From positions 1 through 5,743 of the forward strand of contig JAUYES010000056.1 of assembly GCA_030691225.1 (NCBI GenBank): a stretch of DNA of 5,743 bases, given 5' to 3'. Under the pieces are notes generated by a model. It ran no database searches. It saw only the letters and a list, made by a program, of their open reading frames with translations, and was not told the DNA's origin. Both the position numbers and the translations under genes were made by a program. Source of the stretch: Holophaga sp. (GTDB lineage Bacteria > Acidobacteriota > Holophagae > Holophagales > Holophagaceae). How positions within the stretch are numbered: position 1 is the stretch's first letter; each line of letters starts with the position of its first letter. This document shows positions 1-4,537 of this stretch, piece after piece.

Positions 1-1542
1 ACGCTGTATGTTCAGTCTGAAGTCGAACCTCATCTCGCGATCAACCCCACCAATCCATCCAATCTGATTGGAGTTTGGCAGCAGGATCGCTGGTCCGACG
101 GCGCTGCAAGAGGCTTGGTTGCAGCGACCTCTTTCGATGGAGGTGCCACCTGGACTCAGCAAGGTTTGCCCTTCTCGCGCTGTGGGGGTGGAACCTCCAT
201 CAACGGAGGCGATTTTGAACGGGCCACGGATCCCTGGGTCACCTTTGCTCCCGATGGCACGGCCTATTTCATGTCGCTATCGACCAGTGGCGGCGTATTC
301 CAAACCGGCTCAAGGAATGCCATGGCCGTGGCGCGTTCCGGGGATGGCGGTCGCACCTGGTCAGCTCCCATATCACTCATCGATGACACAGCACCCTACT
401 TCAACGACAAGAACACCATCACCGCCGACCCTACCGATGCCCGTTTCGTCTACGCCACATGGGATCGTCTGGCCCAGTCCGGCGGTGGCCCGGCCTTTTT
501 CGCTCGCAGCATCAACGGTGGAGCCTCCTGGGAACCAGCGCGGGCAATTTTCGATCCAGGCCCCATGGCCCAAACCATCGGCAATCTGATCGTGGTGCTG
601 CCTTCGGGTTCGCTCGTCAACATGTTCACCTTGATCGAAGAAGTCTCCGGCCAAAACCAAGCCTACGTCGCGGTTATTCGCTCCAATGATCACGGAGCCA
701 CTTGGTCGGCGCCCATTCGCCTCGCCGAAATGCTTTCGGTGGGGGCACGGGATCCCCAAACCGGCGCAGCGATTCGCGATGGTTCCATCCTTGCCCAAGC
801 CGCCGCAGGACCCGATGGCTCCCTAGTGGCTGTCTGGCAAGATGCCCGTTTTTCAGGGGGCTCCCGGGACGCAATCGCCTTCTCCCGTTCCATGGATGGC
901 GGGTTGACGTGGTCGAATCCCCTTCGCATTAACCCCAATCCGCAATTCGCCGCCTTCACACCCTCCGTGCACATTCGCGCCGATGGGACCATTGGCATCA
1001 CCTATTACGATCTCCGTGATGACACGGCGTCCCAAACCACGCTATTAACCAGTTACTTCCTTGCGCGCTCCAGCAATGGTGTCGATTGGTCCGAGACCCG
1101 CCTTTGCGAGCCCTTTGATCTTGCGATCGCTCCCAATGCCCGTGGTTATTTTTTGGGCGACTACCAAGGGCTGAAGAGCACCGATACCAGCTTCGTGGCC
1201 TTCTTCGCCCGCACCAGCGGTGATCTGGCTAATCGCACGGATATCTGCGGGCTGCGCGTGAGTGGAACGGCCATTTCATCTCTTGCGGAGGCAGCACCTT
1301 CGGCCCAAACCATTCGTCTAAGCGAGCAACGAATGGATCGCTATGTGGGCGAAGCCGCACCGGCCAAGAAGCCCAATGAAGCGCATCGCCGGCGCGTTTC
1401 GGAGAATCTGGCCCGTCGCCTGAATCGCCCCCCGGCATCCGCCAAACCCATCGCCCACTCCAAAAAATCGCCGACACCCAACCCGGACAACAAGACCAGG
1501 AAGGACAGTCCTGAACGATTAAAAACCGTGCAGAGTCATTGA
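1..1542 (+). CDS. BNR/Asp-box repeat (sialidase-like) beta-propeller protein, 5' end missing
   Basis: The frame is open from base 1 to a TGA at 1540-1542, so 513 codons of a longer protein are visible; the true start lies upstream of the window. The TTG at 115 is internal, because the upstream residues (LAINPTNPSNLIGVWQQD) already belong to the fold. Asp boxes of the S-x-D/N-x-G-x-x-W type recur: SFDGGATW (130-153), SGDGGRTW (337-360), SINGGASW (508-531), SNDHGATW (682-705), SMDGGLTW (889-912) and a degenerate SSNGVDW (1069-1089). Between them lie DPWVTFAPDG (from 229) and YYDLRDD (from 1003). This spacing is typical of BNR beta-propellers annotated as sialidase-like or exo-alpha-sialidase. 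I cannot identify the catalytic Arg triad of true sialidases, so enzymatic activity is unproven; many such proteins are secreted and of unknown role. From about 1350 the propeller gives way to a basic, Pro/Lys/Arg-rich, probably disordered tail. The signal peptide, if any, is outside the window. Confidence 0.88.
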   Translation, partial: TLYVQSEVEPHLAINPTNPSNLIGVWQQDRWSDGAARGLVAATSFDGGATWTQQGLPFSRCGGGTSINGGDFERATDPWVTFAPDGTAYFMSLSTSGGVFQTGSRNAMAVARSGDGGRTWSAPISLIDDTAPYFNDKNTITADPTDARFVYATWDRLAQSGGGPAFFARSINGGASWEPARAIFDPGPMAQTIGNLIVVLPSGSLVNMFTLIEEVSGQNQAYVAVIRSNDHGATWSAPIRLAEMLSVGARDPQTGAAIRDGSILAQAAAGPDGSLVAVWQDARFSGGSRDAIAFSRSMDGGLTWSNPLRINPNPQFAAFTPSVHIRADGTIGITYYDLRDDTASQTTLLTSYFLARSSNGVDWSETRLCEPFDLAIAPNARGYFLGDYQGLKSTDTSFVAFFARTSGDLANRTDICGLRVSGTAISSLAEAAPSAQTIRLSEQRMDRYVGEAAPAKKPNEAHRRRVSENLARRLNRPPASAKPIAHSKKSPTPNPDNKTRKDSPERLKTVQSH

Positions 1543-1546
1543 AGAC

Positions 1547-1576
1547 AAAACAACCCGAATGCCCCGGGTAGTTTTT
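1547..1576. terminator. bidirectional rho-independent terminator between convergent genes
   Basis: The arm AAAACAACCCG (1547-1557) pairs with CGGGTAGTTTT (1565-1575) with a single A-A mismatch, around a 7-nt loop (1558-1564). On the plus strand the GC part of the stem is followed by AGTTTTT, and on the minus strand by a matching TTGTTTT run. The hairpin begins 5 nt after the stop of the BNR gene and 11 nt beyond the stop of the opposing 66-residue gene. It is therefore placed to end both convergent transcripts. The GC core is only 5 bp, so strength is uncertain. Confidence 0.72.
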
Positions 1577-1586
1577 GGACATCCCC

Positions 1587-1787
1587 TCAGCGCTTGATAT
1601 CCCAATTCGAAATGGTGACGGCCACTTCGTGGCCACCAAAGACAACGATGAAGGAGTTCTCTTCGGGGTGTTCCACCAAATAGCCCCCGGACTCCTGCAT
1701 GGCCACGGAGCAAATTTCTAGCACCTGCTCAATCAAGGGTGGGGCGTCTTCGTGACCGGGTTTGATCAGCCTGCGCGCTTCAGACAT
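1587..1787 (-). CDS. small protein of unknown function, 66 aa
   Basis: I do not recognise this protein. The ATG (complement of 1785-1787) is preceded by a strong Shine-Dalgarno, GGGGAGG, five bases upstream (complement of 1793-1799). The frame ends in TGA directly before the shared terminator, and these two features are the main support for it being a real gene. The predicted product is acidic to neutral and has no signal peptide or membrane segment. A helical stretch (about residues 17-31, PLIEQVLEICSVAMQ) is followed by hydrophobic beta-like stretches: GGYLVEH (34-40), NSFIVVFGG (44-52) and HEVAVTISNWDI (53-64). It has one Cys (residue 26). It looks like a small cytoplasmic alpha/beta domain. 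It is the only gene on its transcript, 196 bp downstream of the anti-sigma gene on the same strand, and it may have its own promoter in that gap. Confidence 0.6.
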   Translation of the reverse strand: MSEARRLIKPGHEDAPPLIEQVLEICSVAMQESGGYLVEHPEENSFIVVFGGHEVAVTISNWDIKR

Positions 1788-1812
1788 GGTGGCCTCCCCA
1801 ACGTCATGGATT

Positions 1813-1860
1813 ACTTAACGGCGTTTGGTGGGCCAAGGTTAAGTTCGGATCCAAAAACGC
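1813..1860. repeat. composite inverted repeat upstream of the 66-aa gene
   Basis: ACTTAAC (1813-1819) is the exact reverse complement of GTTAAGT (1838-1844). Inside this pair, TTGG (1825-1828) can pair with CCAA (1833-1836) around a TGGG loop. Alternatively, GCGTTTGG (1821-1828) can pair with CCAAAAACGC (1851-1860), leaving a 2-nt bulge. The two pairings share the TTGG segment and exclude each other. The element lies 26-73 bp upstream of the start codon at 1787 in an otherwise gene-free gap (1788-1983). It could be an operator dyad or a leader-RNA fold, or it could be chance. I see no clear -35/-10 pair nearby. Confidence 0.3.
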
Positions 1861-1983
1861 ACTCCCTTTGCAGGAAACCGCCAAGTGGGGTGCCAACCAG
1901 GCCCTACCCATGCCGCATCGTCTCGCATGGCTCGCAGTCGTGACCACGGTACCTACAAAGTTCGACGACGAAACGTTTTCAAA

Positions 1984-2556
1984 TCACGGACGCTTTCCCG
2001 CTACTTCCACCAGCAGATACCCGTGGTCATGTTCATTCCACATTCGGGCGGTATAGCCATTGGGCAAATCATAATGATTGGAGCGCTTATCCTTGATTTC
2101 TGTCAGGGGCTCCTTGAACACAAATAAGCCGCTACCGCAGTTCATTTGGTAGTAGGCGACGGGTCGAGTTTTAAGGGAGCAGGCGCGGCCTCCCACCACC
2201 TGAGTAACCTTGAATTCCATGGGTAGTGGCGCCTGGTAGCCCAGTTTCTCGATACACCAATCCCCGCAGGTGGCCGGACCATCCGGCGGCGCCCCCTTGA
2301 AATCCATGGGGGATGCGCTGGTGTGGCTGAGCGCAGCCTGCTTAGCGATAGCCAGGCCTAGATCTTGGGTCTGCATGAAATACCATCCGAGGACCGCTGC
2401 ACCCAGCACGAAGCTCGCTGCCAGAGCTAGGCGGCGCACAATGCGACGGGGCCGATCTACCCGTCGAGCCTCCATCAACAGCCGCTCGCGCAGGGCAGCG
2501 GGAGCCGGAAAGGGACGCAGGACATTAGCGAGTTCTTCATCCATGGAAGTCTTCAT
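1984..2556 (-). CDS. membrane-anchored anti-sigma factor-like protein (ECF partner)
   Basis: A 190-residue single-pass membrane protein encoded directly after an ECF sigma gene, with its ATG overlapping the sigma stop as ATGA (2553-2556). An AGGAAGG stretch six bases upstream of the ATG can serve as ribosome binding site. Residues 1-42 form a charged cytoplasmic region (DEELANVLRPFPAPAALRERLL, then a run rich in Arg), the part expected to bind the sigma factor. Residues about 43-61 are a transmembrane helix with Arg just before it (RRLALAASFVLGAAVLGWYF), giving an N-in topology. The remaining 130 residues would be extracytoplasmic. They contain four Cys (97, 101, 126, 140; the first two as C-x3-C) and His at 78, 161, 176 and 178. 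The GRACSLKTRPVAYYQ...GLFVF...NGYTARMWNE layout resembles the outer domain of transmembrane anti-sigma regulators. No zinc-binding H-x3-C-x2-C anti-sigma motif is present in the N-terminus. The anti-sigma role rests mainly on topology and position; the signal it senses is unknown, and the Cys/His content makes metal or redox stress plausible. Confidence 0.72.
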   Translation of the reverse strand: MKTSMDEELANVLRPFPAPAALRERLLMEARRVDRPRRIVRRLALAASFVLGAAVLGWYFMQTQDLGLAIAKQAALSHTSASPMDFKGAPPDGPATCGDWCIEKLGYQAPLPMEFKVTQVVGGRACSLKTRPVAYYQMNCGSGLFVFKEPLTEIKDKRSNHYDLPNGYTARMWNEHDHGYLLVEVAGKRP

Positions 2557-3065
2557 GGCGCACCTTCCTGCGGTTGCCCCGCCAAGGCCATCACCTGAAC
2601 CCGCAGTGCCGCCTTGGCGCGGTGGATGCGGCTCATGACCGTGCCGAGGGGCAAGGCCAAGGCATGAGCAATCTCTTCATAGCTGAGTTCCTGTTGGAAG
2701 CGCAGCAGTAGAATGTGGCGGGATGGCTCGGGAACCCGCTCCAGCGCCAAGGGCAAGGCCAGCAGGGCTTCGGCATCCAGACATTCCTCGCAAGGCTCCG
2801 CAGGCAGATCATCAAGGGCATCAAACTCAAAGGCCAATTCCCGACCGCGAACGCGGAATTCAGAGGCAATTTCATTGCGAAGAATCCCGATGAGCCAAGC
2901 ACGGGCGGCTCCGCGTTCACGGAGCTGCCCACGCTTTTCGAATGCCTTAAGAAAGGCCCGGTGAGTCAGGTCCTGGGCAAGATCGCTGTCTCGCACCCAA
3001 GCCCTGGCCAGCCCATAGAGGGCATCCAAGTGCTCTTCAACCAGGCATTCGGCACTAATCGGCAA
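2553..3065 (-). CDS. ECF-type RNA polymerase sigma factor (sigma-70 family), 170 aa
   Basis: A short sigma-70 family protein with only regions 2 and 4. Region 2 spans residues about 14-66 (LDALYGLARAWVRDSDLAQD, then THRAFLKAF and ARAWLIGILRNEI), which bind core polymerase and the -10 element. Region 4 spans about 108-158 (PEPSRHILLLRF, LSYEEIAHALALPLGTVMSR, IHRAKAALR), the helix-turn-helix that reads the -35 element. I chose the TTG at 3063-3065 because AGGAG (complement of 3071-3075) lies exactly five bases upstream. An earlier in-frame TTG at 3104 has no such site and would overlap the preceding gene by 28 nt. The linker carries an unusual C-E-E-C motif (residues 92-95). The gene starts 11 nt after the stop of the Cys-rich peptide gene and overlaps the anti-sigma gene by 4 nt, so the three should be cotranscribed and translationally coupled. 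It probably activates its own operon through the promoter at 3325-3351. Confidence 0.93.
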   Translation of the reverse strand: MPISAECLVEEHLDALYGLARAWVRDSDLAQDLTHRAFLKAFEKRGQLRERGAARAWLIGILRNEIASEFRVRGRELAFEFDALDDLPAEPCEECLDAEALLALPLALERVPEPSRHILLLRFQQELSYEEIAHALALPLGTVMSRIHRAKAALRVQVMALAGQPQEGAP

Positions 3066-3070
3066 ATAGA

Positions 3071-3075
3071 CTCCT
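3071..3075 (-). promoter_or_regulatory. Shine-Dalgarno site deciding the sigma factor TTG start
   Basis: The complement reads AGGAG, followed by TCTAT and then TTG at 3065. It lies immediately past the stop codon of the Cys-rich peptide gene (TAG, complement of 3077-3079). The site supports the shorter 170-residue sigma factor and reinitiation or coupling after the peptide gene. Confidence 0.75.
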
Positions 3076-3076
3076 A

Positions 3077-3289
3077 CTATTTTTTCTCGGCATGCTTGGC
3101 GCAAGCCTTCTTATCTTTGCAGGCTTCCTTACCCTTGCAGGCTTCCTTGCATGCCTTGGTGTCTTTGCATTTGTCACAGGCCTTGCTGTCCTTGCAGCAG
3201 GCGGCGGGTTTCTCCGCCTTAGGGGCATCCTGGGCCGTGAGCCCCAATGCGAAAGCGGGGATAAGGAGGGCGAGGAACAGTTTGTTCAT
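3077..3289 (-). CDS. exported Cys/Lys-rich small peptide, putative metal or thiol buffer
   Basis: A 70-residue protein with ATG at 3289 and GGAG five bases upstream (complement of 3295-3298). Residues 1-20 (MNKLFLALLIPAFALGLTAQ) are a classic Sec signal: one Lys, a hydrophobic core, and likely cleavage after TAQ. No lipobox Cys is present. The mature 50 residues are almost entirely Lys, Cys, Ala, Asp and Glu. Eight Cys at 31, 32, 38, 41, 47, 51, 57 and 63 form repeating units such as CKDSKAC, CKDTKAC, CKGKEAC and CKDKKAC, with 16 Lys. There are no Trp, Tyr or Phe in the mature part. The DNA shows a matching 14-bp direct repeat (3117-3130 and 3135-3148), so the array grew by internal duplication. 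Such regular spacing suggests metal chelation or periplasmic thiol buffering by analogy with metallothioneins and bufferins, but I recognise no named family. It is the first gene of the sigma/anti-sigma operon, directly behind an ECF-type promoter. The match to a true ECF-controlled effector is inferred. Confidence 0.82.
   Translation of the reverse strand: MNKLFLALLIPAFALGLTAQDAPKAEKPAACCKDSKACDKCKDTKACKEACKGKEACKDKKACAKHAEKK
3117..3148 (-). repeat. 14-bp direct repeat inside the Cys-rich peptide gene
   Basis: TTGCAGGCTTCCTT occurs at 3117-3130 and again at 3135-3148, an 18-bp (six-codon) period. On the coding strand each copy encodes a K-E-A-C-K unit. It records in-frame duplication of a Cys-containing unit. 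Confidence 0.85.
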
Positions 3290-3302
3290 GAAATCTCCAA
3301 TG

Positions 3303-3315
3303 GGCCATCATGGCC
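3303..3315. repeat. 13-bp palindrome at the predicted transcription start of the ECF operon
   Basis: GGCCAT-C-ATGGCC is a perfect inverted repeat with 6-bp arms around one base. It lies about 10-22 bp downstream of the candidate -10 element (3325-3330) and upstream of the Shine-Dalgarno of the Cys-rich peptide gene. It could be a small operator or a 5'-leader hairpin. A single-base spacer disfavours an RNA stem with all six pairs. Confidence 0.35.
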
Positions 3316-3324
3316 GACAGAGAG

Positions 3325-3351
3325 TAGACGGAGTCGCTTGGCTTTTATTCC
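3325..3351 (-). promoter_or_regulatory. candidate ECF sigma promoter, GGAAT-N16-CGTCTA
   Basis: On the minus strand the -35-like GGAAT (complement of 3347-3351, preceded by T) is followed after exactly 16 bases by CGTCTA (complement of 3325-3330). GGAA-type -35 and CGTC-type -10 elements with 16-17 bp spacing are the hallmark of many ECF promoters. Transcription would start near 3318, giving a leader of about 30 nt before the ATG at 3289. It is correctly placed to drive the peptide, sigma and anti-sigma genes, which implies autoregulation. No other copy of the bipartite motif was found in the gaps of this window. Confidence 0.65.
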
Positions 3352-3388
3352 ATCCGTTTTGATTTTTTTTCAAAGTACCCCTCCGAGC

Positions 3389-4345
3389 TCATCGGAACTC
3401 CTCCAGTTTCTTGGCCTCCACCCACCAAAGATCGGCGTTGCCATTGCCGGCGTGAACCCGCTCTTTCTGGAGGGAAGCGTAAGTGCGCGGCCCTTGCTGC
3501 ACACCCATTCGACGGTTGCTGGCAAAGAAAAAATACTTTCCGTCACTCGAAAAACTCGGCGAAATGGCCTGGAGGCCAGGGCCGTTGAAGGGCTCACCCA
3601 GATTCTTGGGTTCGCTCCAAGCGTCCTCGGCACTGCGAAAGGAAATCCAATGGTCCGTGGGCCCCAGGCTGCCTTTGCGACCCGCCGCACAGAACACCAG
3701 CATCCGTTCATCGGGCGAGATGCAGGCGTTAAACACCGGTCCCCCGCCGTTGATGATGTCGGGCAAGCGCTCGGCCTTTGTGAACCGAGCGCCATCCCAG
3801 CGAGCCCGCCAAACTTCGCTCACCTTTTCCTTCTCCCGACCCCGAGTGAAGTAGATCGTTCCATCGTGAGTAATGGAGGGATAAAACTCCTCCGCATCGG
3901 TGTTCACGGGTTCACCCAGATTGCGGGGTTCCGACCATCCCTGGGGCGTGCGGTCCACAACCCAAAGATCCTGATTAACCCAACCAGCCTTGGGCGCACT
4001 GCCATCCTTGGGCCGGGTCGACAGAAAATACAAACGTTTCCCATCCGGTGAAAGGGCCGGTTCGGCATCCATCACCACGGGCCCCCCGCTAAAAGGCACG
4101 ACTTCCGGCCCTTCCCAGCGCCCCTTCACCTGAACGCAGCGCAAGATTACGGAGTACCCGCCCATGACCGTGAAGTAAAGCTCCGTGCCATCGGAGGTAA
4201 CAGTCAGATCCCGCTCATAGAGGCCTGTGGACACCACACCCGGCGCAAAGAGCGTGGGCATCAACCCCGGTGACTTTTGGCCCAGATAAGGCCCCGTTTG
4301 AGCGACAAGCAGTGTGGAGAACAAGAAGGTTATTGGAATGCGCAT
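3389..4345 (-). CDS. secreted PD40/TolB-like beta-propeller protein, 318 aa
   Basis: The ATG at 4345 follows GGAG at five bases (complement of 4351-4354). A short signal peptide (MRIPITFLFSTLLVAQ) predicts export. The mature protein carries five propeller blades with the PD40/WD40-like signature of small residue-x-D-G followed by a hydrophobic strand: VTSDGTELYFT (49-59), ALSPDGKRLYFLS (97-109), SITHDGTIYFT (157-167), CISPDERMLVFCA (208-220) and SFSSDGKYFFFAS (264-276). The linker W-S-E-P-(R/K)-N-L-G-E-P occurs twice (137-146 and 243-252). Related domains occur in TolB and at the N-terminus of OmpA-type envelope proteins, but this one has no OmpA or peptidase domain. It is best described as a periplasmic or secreted propeller that may bind a protein or glycan partner. 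No terminator T-run follows its stop, and the ECF promoter begins about 37 bp downstream, so some read-through into the ECF operon is possible. Confidence 0.88.
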   Translation of the reverse strand: MRIPITFLFSTLLVAQTGPYLGQKSPGLMPTLFAPGVVSTGLYERDLTVTSDGTELYFTVMGGYSVILRCVQVKGRWEGPEVVPFSGGPVVMDAEPALSPDGKRLYFLSTRPKDGSAPKAGWVNQDLWVVDRTPQGWSEPRNLGEPVNTDAEEFYPSITHDGTIYFTRGREKEKVSEVWRARWDGARFTKAERLPDIINGGGPVFNACISPDERMLVFCAAGRKGSLGPTDHWISFRSAEDAWSEPKNLGEPFNGPGLQAISPSFSSDGKYFFFASNRRMGVQQGPRTYASLQKERVHAGNGNADLWWVEAKKLEEFR

Positions 4346-4381
4346 GGGTACTCCGCAGAAGGGTTTCTATGGTTCCAGCTC

Positions 4382-4396
4382 GGTCCATTCAGGACC
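4382..4396. repeat. short inverted repeat GGTCC-N5-GGACC
   Basis: Perfect 5-bp arms (4382-4386 and 4392-4396) lie in the leader of the PD40 gene next to the larger dyad at 4407-4428. It may be a leader hairpin or a minor operator. The arms are short enough for chance. Confidence 0.25.
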
Positions 4397-4406
4397 AGTG
4401 CCTTTC

Positions 4407-4428
4407 ACCGTCCCACTTCTGGGACGGT
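4407..4428. promoter_or_regulatory. perfect 22-bp dyad, candidate operator or upstream activator site
   Basis: ACCGTCCCA (4407-4415) and TGGGACGGT (4420-4428) are exact reverse complements separated by CTTC. The element is centred in the divergent gap between the PD40 gene and the adaptor gene. Neither strand has a T-run after it, which argues against a terminator. It sits about 107 bp upstream of a start predicted from the -24/-12-like element at 4498-4513, a normal distance for an enhancer-binding activator. It also directly follows the weak minus-strand -10 at 4436-4441, where a repressor of the PD40 gene could bind. The symmetry strongly suggests a dimeric DNA-binding protein; which one is unknown. 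Confidence 0.6.
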
Positions 4429-4435
4429 AAATCCC

Positions 4436-4463
4436 ATAATCGATACGAGAGAAAACAACTCAA
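4436..4463 (-). promoter_or_regulatory. weak sigma-70-like promoter for the PD40 gene
   Basis: On the minus strand TTGAGT (complement of 4458-4463) and GATTAT (complement of 4436-4441) are separated by 16 bp. Each matches its consensus at four of six positions. Transcription would begin near 4429, at the edge of the 22-bp dyad, leaving a leader of roughly 84 nt with two inverted repeats. This is a tentative call. Confidence 0.3.
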
Positions 4464-4497
4464 CCACTCAAATCACATCATTACTTGTTTTATGTTA

Positions 4498-4513
4498 TGG
4501 CACAGTTTCAGCT
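4498..4513 (+). promoter_or_regulatory. possible sigma-54 (-24/-12) promoter element for the adaptor gene
   Basis: TGGCAC-N5-CAGCT (4498-4513) keeps the complete TGGCAC of the -24 box, and the near-invariant GG and GC pairs are exactly ten bases apart, as sigma-54 requires. The -12 box has CAGC where consensus is TTGC. The predicted start near 4524 leaves only about 14 nt before the ATG, with the GGAG at the very 5' end, which is unusually tight. The 22-bp dyad upstream would serve as the activator site. Confidence 0.33.
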
Positions 4514-4537
4514 AGAACCGAGTTGGAGTTTTAACCC

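Noticed and set aside
115..1542. Complete BNR gene beginning at the TTG at 115
   Set aside because: The frame stays open to base 1 and encodes family-like sequence upstream, so the start is outside the window.
1..1542. Active sialidase
   Set aside because: Asp boxes alone mark the fold; the catalytic Arg triad and nucleophile could not be assigned, so only a sialidase-like propeller is claimed.
1868..2127. Small plus-strand open frames in the 1788-1983 gap and over the end of the anti-sigma gene
   Set aside because: They run antisense into the anti-sigma gene, lack ribosome sites and show no recognisable protein features.
3066..3104. N-terminally extended sigma factor starting at TTG 3104
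   Set aside because: It overlaps the peptide gene and lacks a Shine-Dalgarno, whereas TTG 3065 has AGGAG at five bases.
3092..4051. 319-codon plus-strand open frame
   Set aside because: It lies antisense to the Cys-rich peptide and PD40 genes, has no ribosome site or recognisable domain, and spans their intergenic promoter.
4407..4428. The 9-bp dyad as a rho-independent terminator
   Set aside because: No T-run follows on either strand and both neighbouring genes are transcribed away from it.
4374..4527. Long-range inverted repeat TCCAGCTCGGT (4374-4384) versus ACCGAGTTGGA (4517-4527)
   Set aside because: It matches at 10 of 11 positions, which is readily expected by chance in a gap of this size, and one copy overlaps the ribosome binding site.
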